This document shows, one piece after another, positions 6,442 to 14,951 of a DNA stretch of 20,637 bases (the stretch's first letter is position 1; the number at the start of each line of letters is the position of its first letter). The notes under the pieces were generated by a model, which was given only the letters and a program-made list of their open reading frames with translations, had not been told where the DNA came from and ran no database searches. The position numbers and the translations under genes are program-made. The DNA comes from a virus, in the IMG/VR virus record IMGVR_UViG_3300000228_000054, positions 1 to 20,637 of that record; one strand, 5' to 3'.

Positions 6442-8493
6442 CTACACAGTATATATTGCAATGTTGTTGTTAGCATCCACAGTTAGTTCCACCAATACCC
6501 CATCTGGACGCCTAAGAAAAATACCTCTTCCTGGTTGCGACCTATCAATTCCAGAGTCAGTACTGCCTAGAAAGTTTGCTGCCAATAGTTGTGAATTTTC
6601 GTTACTTAGGTCAAACGCTGTTCCACCCTCCGGCTGCTGTTCGAAGATAAGAGTGATAGTCTCGCTAGGAGACAAAAATTGTCCATGTGAGAATAGTATC
6701 GTTTGACCCTGGCATGAGAACACACCGTTTCTATAAACCAATCCGTTTCCTACGTCGTATGCCCTCAACAATGATGGTTCTACTGTAAAATTACCTATCT
6801 CGAAGACAGTTCTATCTTCACTTCCGCTAAATGAAAAAATTTGTGACGCCGGTTTACTCGTTACTGCTTGAGATGGTACTCTTCCGTAGAACAATGCAAG
6901 TGCATCAAGATAAACGTTTTCCGTACCAGACACAACACGTAATTGAGTGACCAAATCAATTCCTTTAAGCGAAAAAGAGAATGGGTTTATACCTGACACC
7001 CACTGACCAGAAACTGTTTTAGATGCGCTAAATGCTGGACCATTAACTTTATTACGCAGTGTTATTTTGCTGTTTATAGCATTGTAAGATGCCCTGTACG
7101 CATCGTCGGTTTCAAGAACCACGTGATAACCGAAATCAATAAGTGGTAACGCCGTTAGTGGTATTTCTAATTCGATATCTGTCGTTGCACCAAGAGACGC
7201 AATATGAATTGGTGGAAACGATAAAATAAAATCATCGTAAACCTCTCCCGGTGTGCCCGGAATCACTGTACTATTTTTTACAAGAGAGGCGAGTATCGTA
7301 CCCGAGGGTGACCCCGTTTTTATAATGCCGTGTATTTTTAATTTCATAACCGCTTTAAGGTCTGTCGGGCCATATGTACCCGATATCCGTGTAGAAACCT
7401 TTGCAAGAGTATCCGTAAAAGATAGATCATTCGATGGGGCACCCGATACTATAAACTCTGCAAACGTAGTAAGCAGGACAGGGGCAGGGAATACTAGGCT
7501 TCCGTGAAAGGCCTCGGAGTTTCCAACTCTTTTCATATCTACGGGATTCCAGTTATAACCATTATCCCTAGTGGCCTCAAGTGTAAACAATGGGTCTACC
7601 CCTAACTTAGACCAGAACACCATAGCGTCTATTTCGGTAATAAGCTTTTTTTCTTCCCTAAACTCATTATCGACTAAATCTTTCGTTCTGAGTGTGTCTC
7701 CAATTACGGAAAACTTTACGTTCTCATTTGCTACATCGTACTTCGCTGTGCTGTAATATTCTATTAGAGTTTCCTGTTCAGTGGAAAAGATATTGGGTGT
7801 GAGGTAGTCATATAGAGAATCGCTAAAATGATTTTTAAGAGTTTCAAGAATTGAATTCGCGTCTCCGCTTCCAGCACCGCCGCTACCGGAACCAAAAATT
7901 GTAATCGTGTTTCTTCCGTTTGAGAAGTTAAGTATTACTTGGTCCGGTGCCCCCATTGATTTTAGCTTAGTGTCGTCGGTGTATTCAAGCTCTAGATATC
8001 CAAGCGGTAGCCCACCTTTTGCAAAAAGAGCTCCCGGATTTAACAGATTCTGAAAAACAGCATCAGGAGGAGAGAAAATAATCTTTATCACACCTGAAGC
8101 AAGAAGAGTAAGTCCGGCACGCGTAAACCATCCGTAGACGCCCGTAGGTATTGAGAAGTCAAACTGTACTCCGGATGTTGCACCAGTCTGAAAATCAATA
8201 CTAGATAATGGTATATTAAATATCTGCGATTTTACCGGAGAATGTGCTTTTGCAGTTCCCTCTATCGTTTTTGAAATTGAGGGCTCTAAGTATAGACTAG
8301 AGCTAGGTGGATAGCCCTGTCTAAGCATTAGTGGCTGACCATGAATTAGCCTCTCCCCTATTGCCTCACCAAGTGTCTTAGCTACACCAAAGTAGTCGAT
8401 AAATATCTTGTCGGAGCTGGGTAGCTGCTTCTTTTGACCCCCTGCGGCCTGTAATTGCGCAAGAGATTTTATATCCTCATTCTGTATTCTCAT
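6442..8493 (-). CDS. Tail fibre / adhesin protein, 683 residues, multi-module
   Basis: The N-terminal 200 residues are beta-rich. A linker GSGSGGAGSGD (201-211) is followed by a helix (ANSILETLKNHFSDSLYDYL) and a region typical of tail proteins of large marine and freshwater myophages (about 235-300: ETLIEYYSTAKYDVANENVK, then VIGDTLRTKDLVD). Residues 300-350 contain EATRDNGYNWNPVDMKRVG, resembling the jelly-roll part of such proteins. A long beta-sandwich region runs to about 540. Residues about 555-620 contain one 'YRNG' module (NGLVYRNGVFSCQGQTILFS). The end, about 647-683, has the motif PGRGIFLRRPDGVLVELTVD, found as a terminal domain in phage fibres. The function is probably adhesion, but the modules are assigned by pattern only. 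Its TAG stop (6442-6444) overlaps the ribosome binding site of the downstream fibre. Confidence 0.65.
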   Translation of the reverse strand: MRIQNEDIKSLAQLQAAGGQKKQLPSSDKIFIDYFGVAKTLGEAIGERLIHGQPLMLRQGYPPSSSLYLEPSISKTIEGTAKAHSPVKSQIFNIPLSSIDFQTGATSGVQFDFSIPTGVYGWFTRAGLTLLASGVIKIIFSPPDAVFQNLLNPGALFAKGGLPLGYLELEYTDDTKLKSMGAPDQVILNFSNGRNTITIFGSGSGGAGSGDANSILETLKNHFSDSLYDYLTPNIFSTEQETLIEYYSTAKYDVANENVKFSVIGDTLRTKDLVDNEFREEKKLITEIDAMVFWSKLGVDPLFTLEATRDNGYNWNPVDMKRVGNSEAFHGSLVFPAPVLLTTFAEFIVSGAPSNDLSFTDTLAKVSTRISGTYGPTDLKAVMKLKIHGIIKTGSPSGTILASLVKNSTVIPGTPGEVYDDFILSFPPIHIASLGATTDIELEIPLTALPLIDFGYHVVLETDDAYRASYNAINSKITLRNKVNGPAFSASKTVSGQWVSGINPFSFSLKGIDLVTQLRVVSGTENVYLDALALFYGRVPSQAVTSKPASQIFSFSGSEDRTVFEIGNFTVEPSLLRAYDVGNGLVYRNGVFSCQGQTILFSHGQFLSPSETITLIFEQQPEGGTAFDLSNENSQLLAANFLGSTDSGIDRSQPGRGIFLRRPDGVLVELTVDANNNIAIYTV

Positions 8494-8504
8494 TTAACTA
8501 CCCC

Positions 8505-9152
8505 TTAGATAAATCTGATATAAATTACATAATCTTTTGCAGTATCCAGTAGAGTACCCACGTTTAAAAGAGCAGATTTTGACTTGTCAGTATTTGTTTT
8601 AAAACTTTCAAAGACTATTTTTGAAATTCCATAATCGCTGAGTAATCCAGTATTAGTAATCTGAAAAATGCTAACCTCTGATAGAATAATATTCGACAAA
8701 CCAGTTGGTGCTATTACGAGTGTGTTCTGACTCGTACCGAATTGCGTCTCGGACGGCGTATGATCAAACGCCGTATCTAGCTCAAGCCCTGTAACAGTTA
8801 ATCCAAGTAGTCTTGAAGCCAGATCAGCTCCTGCTGGCATTACAAACTTAAATTCTTTAAGTATTGATTCCACCGACTTCCATGCCATCGCATAGTTAGT
8901 TGAGCTTTGTTTTGCCAGCACCTGATTAACTGTTCCACCTGCTGGTACCAATGATGGTATAGACGGAAGAACCAGTGTCCCATTGCTTGTAATCTGCACT
9001 TCTTGACCCGTTGCGTTCTTCCAGAATAGTTCTATGTTTCCAAGAATTTCTTTTGAATAAACACGACCGCAATTCGCAGGAACTGGTACCGATCCTACTT
9101 GCTTTTCCATGATTGGGGGCGTTGTTCTATTAATCTGATTAAAATTTATCAT
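8505..9152 (-). CDS. Small tail-fibre-associated protein
   Basis: This 215-residue protein has two features usual in phage fibre proteins. One is GRVYSKEILGNIELFWKN then EVQITSNGTL (residues 29-60), a conserved 'virus fibre' segment. The other is AGGTVNQVLAKQSSTNYAMAW (71-91), like the 'GTxGQVLxKxSxxDxxxxW' motif. The C-terminal half (about 100-215) is beta-rich and not recognised, with a hydrophobic end YVIYIRFI. It may be a short fibre or a distal piece attached to the long fibre encoded just upstream. The ribosome binding site is AAGGAGC. The TAA stop overlaps the ribosome binding site (AAGGGG) of the next gene, so the pair is probably co-translated. Confidence 0.65.
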   Translation of the reverse strand: MINFNQINRTTPPIMEKQVGSVPVPANCGRVYSKEILGNIELFWKNATGQEVQITSNGTLVLPSIPSLVPAGGTVNQVLAKQSSTNYAMAWKSVESILKEFKFVMPAGADLASRLLGLTVTGLELDTAFDHTPSETQFGTSQNTLVIAPTGLSNIILSEVSIFQITNTGLLSDYGISKIVFESFKTNTDKSKSALLNVGTLLDTAKDYVIYIRFI

Positions 9153-9167
9153 TTATGCTCCTTATGT

Positions 9168-10124
9168 TTACGATATGATTGATGTCAGTACGTCCGATAT
9201 TACAAGAGGCTCTTCTAAATACAATTCAAATTCAGTAGGTGCTGTAGCTACTACTCGATATCTACTTCCTGGACTACCCAGAGTCGTGCTTTCAATCATA
9301 AGAACCCCGTTTTTATAGAAAGAAAGCTTTTCGTTATTTGACAACCCAGTAAAACTAAGAAAAACGTTCCCACCGTACCCCATTACGTCGGATCTTGTTC
9401 CGACAAATTCGGATACGATAAAAGTTATTACGTCTGATTCAGATAGTGGCTGTTCTAGCTCCACTGCGTTCTGCGTTAGCTCTGTGTACTTCAGACTTCC
9501 TGAGTACATGTGGTACATATTCATGAGAAGCCCGTTTCTATACAGAAGCAGGCTATTTGTACCCACAGTGTAGACTGGGACAGGTATAACCGTTAGACCG
9601 GACTGATTGTAAATCTGGCCTCTCGATAGCACGCGATAATCTTTATTAATAAAAGTAAATACGTCCGATGACTGTGCATGTAGATTAAGATAGATGCTCT
9701 GTGAGGATTCTTCCTGATACTGATCAATAGCTGAACCGCATAGTTTTGTGTATAGCATAAGAACGCCGTTTCTAAATACATCTAGTCTATCTGAACCGAG
9801 ATTATAGCTGTTCGAAGCGTATACCGATAGCCTATCCTGTAACCCGAATACATATCTTCTGAATCTCGTGTTATAAACTAATCCGGGAGTGAAAGAGAAT
9901 AAATCAGGCGTGTACCATGCAAGAAGATCCTGACCGGGGAATGGTGTCCAATTTGGATCAATTATCTGGATGTTCGTGCGGGTAAGACTGTAAGAAGTTC
10001 TTGGCATAACTAGACCATCGCGGAATAACCAAATTTCTTCCTGACTATTAACCTCATGCTGTATGCTAAAGGCGCTATTCAGCCCATCTATTACGCCCGA
10101 CGGTGTCTCGTATATTGGCTTCGC
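9168..10124 (-). repeat. Four consecutive 'RNG' beta modules at the fibre C-terminus
   Basis: Centres at residues 770, 853, 931 and 1006 (spacing 83, 78 and 75): EIWLFRDGLVM, RLDVFRNGVLM, SLLLYRNGLLM and KLSFYKNGVLM. Each is followed by a region of aromatic and hydroxyl residues and ends in an acidic strand such as SDVFTFI, SDVITFI or SDVLTSI. The repeat fills the last 318 residues, so it is probably the distal or receptor-facing part. Confidence 0.75.
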
Positions 10125-12332
10125 ATCAAAGGTGTCAAATTCAATACCGATAGACCCGTCAAAGCTGAACTCGCTACCGATTATCTGATTTTTTCCGTTT
10201 ATCGGCAGCGGTGTATCTTTAAAAAAGAGCTCCGCTCTTGTTCCGGTGTAACTCGACATATTTATTCCGGTCTCGAACCCCTCGATTCTGCCCATGCCAA
10301 CAAATTGACAGTTGTTGCTATCAAGTTCCACGGCCTTCGTTGTACCGTAAGGAAAACCGTTTTGAATTAACTGTGTGCTTATCAATACGGGGTTTAGAGC
10401 CGTTTTTAGATTACTGCTTGGAAACCTTCCCTTTTGCAATGACTGCGCGGATATGGGAAAAGATGTAGAGTTATTTATGCTAAGTAGCACACCGCCGGAA
10501 CCACCTGAACCACCTACATTTAGATTAGAGTTTATTATTTTTATAAATGGTTTACTACGAAGAGAGTCCGGTCCTGTAAATTCTATTTCAAAAAATCTCT
10601 CAGAAAAGCTACCGCGTACAGTAACTTCGGCAATACCAGGTAATGGCTCAAGAAGGTTTTTTAAATCAGACGTGGTTGAATTGAATGGAAAGTTTAATCC
10701 AGTATTACCCGCAAACTCAAAATCGCAGGTACCGTCATCCGGTGTCTGAGAGAAATCAAATCTCTGTATTTCATTTCTACCGGAGTCGTTATACGTGATT
10801 AAAGGTAGAGAAATCTTATCGTCAAACCTAAGCGTAAAACCTGAACTCATGTCACCGGTAACGTAACAGCCTGTATGACCATGAAGTCCTGCTATGGCTG
10901 ACTGAACACCCGCTGCCGTAATATTAAAATCTAGATCAAGCGTTTTCTGAGTGTCTCCACTAAATAGGTCAATAAACTCGATTCTCCATGTACCTTCGTC
11001 AGGTACCGAGCTAAACAATATCTTCTGCGTCATCGTCTGACCGAGGTATCTTCTAAGACCTGTGTTATTCCCTCTGAAAACCACGTTTACTGTTTTTCTA
11101 TTTGTTCTAACGGTAGACTCTAGGTCCTCGACTTTTGTAACGAGTATGAAACCATTATTTGGAACGTAATCTATTGCATTCTGTAGTGTATGGAACTGCT
11201 TAAAACCTGATTCATTAGAAACAACGGCATCATAATCTGCATTAACTCCACCAGCAGCGGATTCTCCGGTGGCTGTTAATAAGATAAACGAATTTGAAAC
11301 AACTATGCCTAGTTTAATAGACGTGCTAATGTTTGTTAGTTTTCCGTGATTACTATCTGATAGAAAAATATCGTCTCCGATATTAAATCCCGTAGTTTTC
11401 GACACGAAACCAGACGGTGCCTTAACGATACGATCAGATAGGTAGGCAAGTCCGGATACTTTTGATGACAGTGTGCCGTTTGCAATAGCTCGTTTATAAA
11501 CATTATCCACATCACGGTAAACCGCGTCCTGCTCGCTCACGTAATAAAGCCCACCGGATAGAGTAGCGCTTCCGCTAAGAACTTCGGTCCCTACGCTGTT
11601 GTGTGAAATATTTGCTGATGGATTCGCTATATTAAATTCAGCGACAACCGTATCAAGTGATTTTACACCATCAAACGTTATAACTTTTCCATTGGCTTCG
11701 GTACCCCGATGAATAGCAGTAAATGTAACGCCGGAGTAAAATGTTTCAGCTCTAACACCGTCAAACTCGGGGTACTCGTCGTAGGGCTGATGAAAATATT
11801 TAAACGGGGCGCTGTCATTCTTTAAATACATCCCCGCCTTGTGCATTGCTTCTTTAAATTCTGGGTGGGCGTTTGGATCGTTTGTGTGACTGGCAAGATC
11901 AACTGCGATGGTATTCTGAAATAAATAGCTAGATGTAATATTGTAAGACACCAGAGAAATCTGTAGATCAAGTGTTACCGTTCCGCTTGGATCATAAATA
12001 ATTGTTTCAGTTGGCTGCCCGATAGCTAATAGAAAATCGTTATTAAGACTATCCTTAGCGTATACGTAGATTTCTTTTATGTCCTCTTTCGTAATCGTGG
12101 TTCCAGGAGGAACGATACAGGTAATACGTATAGTATTTTCGTTCAAGGGTAGTCTGGCTGAAATTGCGTTCGTGTACCACTGACCGGAGTTCGGGCCGGT
12201 GCGTGTTTCTTCTAGTACACCGGCATCACGGCTTACACCAAACGACCACGGCAAAATCTTAAATCCTTCGTTGTTCTGGGCGTCTATTGACTTCGCAATT
12301 CCGACCTGAGTAAAACGACCAACAATACTCAT
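9168..12332 (-). CDS. Long tail fibre, gpH/DUF3751-type N-terminus, mosaic shaft, four C-terminal 'RNG' modules
   Basis: In 1054 residues several parts can be read. Residues 1-140 resemble the fibre N-terminus that attaches to the baseplate in P2 gpH-like proteins (FTQVGIAKSIDAQN, then AISARLPLNENTIRITCIVP). Residues 200-262 are a small beta module of the type common in phage fibres (VTFTAIHRGTEANGK, ending LSGG), followed by a 'gld..ls..' module to about 355. Residues 376-420 (FKQFHTLQNAIDYV, then GFILV) resemble the start of a pectate-lyase-like beta-helix. Two related modules, 433-517 and 520-604, interrupt it, and it seems to resume after a GGSGGSGG linker (607-614) up to about 732. Residues 737-1054 are four repeats centred on FRDGLVM, FRNGVLM, YRNGLLM and YKNGVLM. 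A role in host recognition is likely. The start has AGGGGAGA upstream. No enzyme motif was recognised. Confidence 0.8.
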   Translation of the reverse strand: MSIVGRFTQVGIAKSIDAQNNEGFKILPWSFGVSRDAGVLEETRTGPNSGQWYTNAISARLPLNENTIRITCIVPPGTTITKEDIKEIYVYAKDSLNNDFLLAIGQPTETIIYDPSGTVTLDLQISLVSYNITSSYLFQNTIAVDLASHTNDPNAHPEFKEAMHKAGMYLKNDSAPFKYFHQPYDEYPEFDGVRAETFYSGVTFTAIHRGTEANGKVITFDGVKSLDTVVAEFNIANPSANISHNSVGTEVLSGSATLSGGLYYVSEQDAVYRDVDNVYKRAIANGTLSSKVSGLAYLSDRIVKAPSGFVSKTTGFNIGDDIFLSDSNHGKLTNISTSIKLGIVVSNSFILLTATGESAAGGVNADYDAVVSNESGFKQFHTLQNAIDYVPNNGFILVTKVEDLESTVRTNRKTVNVVFRGNNTGLRRYLGQTMTQKILFSSVPDEGTWRIEFIDLFSGDTQKTLDLDFNITAAGVQSAIAGLHGHTGCYVTGDMSSGFTLRFDDKISLPLITYNDSGRNEIQRFDFSQTPDDGTCDFEFAGNTGLNFPFNSTTSDLKNLLEPLPGIAEVTVRGSFSERFFEIEFTGPDSLRSKPFIKIINSNLNVGGSGGSGGVLLSINNSTSFPISAQSLQKGRFPSSNLKTALNPVLISTQLIQNGFPYGTTKAVELDSNNCQFVGMGRIEGFETGINMSSYTGTRAELFFKDTPLPINGKNQIIGSEFSFDGSIGIEFDTFDAKPIYETPSGVIDGLNSAFSIQHEVNSQEEIWLFRDGLVMPRTSYSLTRTNIQIIDPNWTPFPGQDLLAWYTPDLFSFTPGLVYNTRFRRYVFGLQDRLSVYASNSYNLGSDRLDVFRNGVLMLYTKLCGSAIDQYQEESSQSIYLNLHAQSSDVFTFINKDYRVLSRGQIYNQSGLTVIPVPVYTVGTNSLLLYRNGLLMNMYHMYSGSLKYTELTQNAVELEQPLSESDVITFIVSEFVGTRSDVMGYGGNVFLSFTGLSNNEKLSFYKNGVLMIESTTLGSPGSRYRVVATAPTEFELYLEEPLVISDVLTSIIS
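10521..11036 (-). repeat. Two tandem beta-sandwich-like modules inside the long fibre
   Basis: Fibre residues 433-517 and 520-604 align over about 85 residues: QKILFSSVPDEGTWRIEFI against QRFDFSQTPDDGTCDFEFA, then QSAIAGLHGHTGCYVTGD against KNLLEPLPGIAEVTVRGS, then FTLRFDD against FEIEFTG. Such 'P-D-x-GT...F...V.a.L..L' modules are found in tandem in phage and bacterial surface proteins. The role is not known; it may be sugar or protein binding. Confidence 0.65.
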
Positions 12333-12397
12333 GAAAATCTCCCCTACAACTTTGTTTTATCAATCAAGACTATCTTATCAAAGTATATCTTTCAAGT
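12333..12397 (-). other. Largest intergenic gap, between gpI-like gene and long fibre
   Basis: Apart from a ribosome binding site (AGGGGAGA, about 12338-12345) for the long fibre, this 65-base AT-rich gap shows no convincing terminator hairpin. A TTGAAA box is present near its start on the coding strand, but no good -10 box lies 16 to 18 bases downstream. It is the only place in the window with room for an internal promoter between baseplate and fibre genes. Confidence 0.3.
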
Positions 12398-13000
12398 TTA
12401 TACCACTCTTCTAACTATCAGACCGCGATAATTTGCGTTATGAAAGCCCGCCATAATTGGAACAGCTTCTGCAAATTTTGCTGCGCTGAATCTCACGTCG
12501 ATATTATCAATTTTTGCCAAAACATAGTTTTCACTGAAAAGCCTAAGCTTGTCCAGAGTATTGTATACGTCTGTAACAATCGAGGTGTTCATCACGACTA
12601 TGATCTCATACGACCACGGCTCCGCATCTCGAACTGTGTTCTGCCACCACTCTTTTATGATAGAATCGAATCCCATCAATTTTAGAACCAACTCCATTCC
12701 GCGTCTAGTTCCTTTTAAGTTACCGATAAGATCAACGAAAGCTGTCATTGTTGAAAAACTAAAACCGTCAAGGGTATCCATAACGTCTTTGATATATGAA
12801 TAACCAAGCTCTGTGATAATTTGTTTTATCGGCTCGTTATCAAGAGATCCGGGATTTGTTAGTTTATATTTCACGGGTGCCATGTCCATATTTACCCCGT
12901 CAACAACGTACTGCACCAGCTCCTGAATTTTTACCCAGAGCTCCTTATCTTTTTTATGCTTTGCTATAAAGTTTTGTACATCCCTAAGCTCAGTAGCCAT
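12398..13000 (-). CDS. Baseplate protein, P2 gpI-like (tail protein I family)
   Basis: The segment at residues 96-119 (KGTRRGMELVLKLMGFD, then EWW) matches the pattern of the tail_P2_I family: a Lys/Arg-Gly-Thr turn, a helix, a Gly and then Glu-Trp before a beta segment. The N-terminal 70 residues are helical. The 200-residue length suits the family. In P2, gpI follows gpJ and is part of the wedge that carries the tail fibre gpH, and gene order here is the same: gp6/J ahead, fibre behind. The start overlaps the upstream stop (TAATG) and has a ribosome binding site (TGAGGAA) inside the gp6 gene. The gene ends 65 bases before the next one, the widest gap in the window. Confidence 0.8.
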   Translation of the reverse strand: MATELRDVQNFIAKHKKDKELWVKIQELVQYVVDGVNMDMAPVKYKLTNPGSLDNEPIKQIITELGYSYIKDVMDTLDGFSFSTMTAFVDLIGNLKGTRRGMELVLKLMGFDSIIKEWWQNTVRDAEPWSYEIIVVMNTSIVTDVYNTLDKLRLFSENYVLAKIDNIDVRFSAAKFAEAVPIMAGFHNANYRGLIVRRVV

Positions 13001-14946
13001 TAGTTCCTCACGATAATTTCTGTTGTTATCACATTGTATTGGTTTTCAGCTATGGCTATGGTCTCTGACTTCTGATCAAGACAAGTCCATTCGATAGACT
13101 TATCAATAACTCTATCGCCTACTGTTAAAGAAAATGCTGGCTGCACAAAATTTGATTTCCCAAGGTATGCGTAAACCTGAAACATTAGTTGGTTATTGTC
13201 CTGACTGACTGGATCAGTTGATACTATCGTCTCACCTCTTGAGTAATGCTTATTTGGCATCCAACTTTGTATACCGGCTCCCGACTTCTCTCTTACAATC
13301 CATAAGACATTCTTGTCCTTTATAAGCGTGCCGACGATATCTGAAACTGGTGTGGAGCCAATACTGGGCCAAGTAGGTTCAGTATTATCGCTTAGTTTTC
13401 TATGCCTACGCACTCGATACACGAATCCGTTTCCGATACTGGGCTTAGCAATGTCGTCGACGCTGTACGCCGTACTTGGTAGCCAGTAAGGGTAGGCCGC
13501 GACTTCTGTTCTAGGCACGGCTGTCCATTCGATGTCCACGTCGTTTACGATATTAGCTGCAACAGTAGGCCAAATTGGTTCCACTGCACCTGTGAAGGCC
13601 AGTATTTTAGTTACTCGATAAACTTTACCGTTATCAGGAGATGCCTTAATGTATTCACCCAATTCATAAAGCGTATTAGAGGCCCACGATTGTCCAGTTA
13701 TCTCGACCCGTGCAATTTTAATAAAGTCATAATCTTCGAACGCCTGCTCAATAGCCATTAGATCTAGAAGATCCCCTAGTATTAACCGTCTAGTAGATAG
13801 TACTTCATCAACTGTCTGCTGTATGTTTCCTGCTTTTTTTGGTTGAAGCGTTAAAGTTATTTTTAATTTTAACGGTGATCTATTTGGATCCTCTATTACT
13901 GGAGGCTGTAATCCATGTGGTCTGTAGTTTTCATAAACATCTTGTACGTTTATTTTTTCATCTTCAGTTAGACGGCCCTCGTTTTCCATTAGGTAAATAA
14001 TTTTCATTACGGCTGCGCTAACGTCTTGACCTTTCGCATCAATAAATCGCGCGTCTAATTTCTTAAAGATCTTAGCTTGGTCATTTCTACCACGAACTGC
14101 GTTCTTTGTTTCATTTTCAAGAGGCGCCTTAACCTGTATGCTGTAATTTTCTTCCGGCTTCTGATACAGAGAAATAATTTCTACAAGATTCTTTACTCCG
14201 GTCGTCGCATCAAGCACGACGTCATCTGGCGTAAAAGATGTATCTTTCAAATCTACCCACTCTAACTTTATTGGAGTCCCAGTAGTGTAGCGCACTGCAA
14301 AGGAATCGTAGTTTAAATACTTGGCATCAATGGAACCAAGAGGATTGCTCTGTACTGATATTTTACCGTTTAACATCTCAACGGTATCAGAAGACATATC
14401 CACGATATCAGATCCAATGAATAATCTGAAATGCTCGCTGACGTTTTTCTTCGTGAATCTGAAGAAATTTAGTTTTTCATTTACTGCGTAAAGCGTCTCT
14501 TCAAATAGCTCTCCAACTACGCATAGTACATCGATAGTAATTCCGGCGTTATAAGGTTTTGCTTCTAAAACGATAATTCGTCTATCCTTGACTGCACCAA
14601 GATCATCGTATTGATTGAATACTCCCGACGTACTCGGTGTCAGATTAATTTTTACCACGGAGTTCATTCCTCTGAATGCGCTGTAGCCATTTAACTGTGC
14701 CCCACCTATGATGGATGAGCGGTTAATCGCAAACTGGTAATACGCCTCTCTTCTTGCCATCATTGAATCGTATTTTAAAAATGAGGATAGCCCTGCAATT
14801 AAATCAATTAACGCCTGTCCGGTTGCGCTATCATAGAAGCTAGACCATTTTTCCGCATCTGGTTTATTGTTCAACCACTCACGTATGTCCTGTTTGATAT
14901 TTTCCTGAGAAATACTTTCCGGTTTTATGATAAAATCATCACTCAT
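13000..14946 (-). CDS. Baseplate wedge protein, gp6 / P2 gpJ-like, with three inserted carbohydrate-binding-like modules
   Basis: This 648-residue protein opens like a gp6/baseplate_J protein: IREWLNNKPDAEKWSSFYDS, then LIDLIAGLSSFLKYDSMMAR and a long helical and beta core to about residue 417 (ending FIKIARVEITG). Residues about 419-479, 487-553 and 561-624 are three tandem modules. They share W-x(4)-Y, a Gly-x-x-(I/V) or similar turn, a (V/F)Y-R/Q-V strand, EP-x-WP in the first two, and a closing Trp. These resemble small carbohydrate-binding (chitin-binding type) modules seen in phage proteins. The last 24 residues (ending TTEIIVRN) resemble the final strands of the gp6/J core, so the modules appear to be an insertion. 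In myophages, gp6 forms the ring that links wedges and opens on infection. The start is preceded by GGAAGG within the end of the gp25 gene, and the TAA overlaps the next ATG as TAATG. Confidence 0.85.
   Translation of the reverse strand: MSDDFIIKPESISQENIKQDIREWLNNKPDAEKWSSFYDSATGQALIDLIAGLSSFLKYDSMMARREAYYQFAINRSSIIGGAQLNGYSAFRGMNSVVKINLTPSTSGVFNQYDDLGAVKDRRIIVLEAKPYNAGITIDVLCVVGELFEETLYAVNEKLNFFRFTKKNVSEHFRLFIGSDIVDMSSDTVEMLNGKISVQSNPLGSIDAKYLNYDSFAVRYTTGTPIKLEWVDLKDTSFTPDDVVLDATTGVKNLVEIISLYQKPEENYSIQVKAPLENETKNAVRGRNDQAKIFKKLDARFIDAKGQDVSAAVMKIIYLMENEGRLTEDEKINVQDVYENYRPHGLQPPVIEDPNRSPLKLKITLTLQPKKAGNIQQTVDEVLSTRRLILGDLLDLMAIEQAFEDYDFIKIARVEITGQSWASNTLYELGEYIKASPDNGKVYRVTKILAFTGAVEPIWPTVAANIVNDVDIEWTAVPRTEVAAYPYWLPSTAYSVDDIAKPSIGNGFVYRVRRHRKLSDNTEPTWPSIGSTPVSDIVGTLIKDKNVLWIVREKSGAGIQSWMPNKHYSRGETIVSTDPVSQDNNQLMFQVYAYLGKSNFVQPAFSLTVGDRVIDKSIEWTCLDQKSETIAIAENQYNVITTEIIVRN
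13075..13692 (-). repeat. Three tandem carbohydrate-binding-like modules inside the gp6/J gene
   Basis: Coding segments about 13510-13692, 13288-13488 and 13075-13266 encode modules of 61 to 67 residues. Matching positions include W-ASNTLYELGEYI / W-LPSTAYSVDDIA / W-MPNKHYSRGETI, then KVYRV / FVYRV / LMFQV, and IEWTAV / VLWIVR / IEWTCL. EP-x-WP is present in the first two and is PAF in the third. Divergence between copies is large, so the triplication is not recent. Confidence 0.7.
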
Positions 14947-14951
14947 ATCTA

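Noticed and set aside
12333-12397. Promoter in the 65-base gap ahead of the long fibre
   Set aside because: A TTGAAA-like box exists on the coding strand, but a matching -10 box at 16 to 18 bases is poor, and no phage late-promoter consensus stands out.
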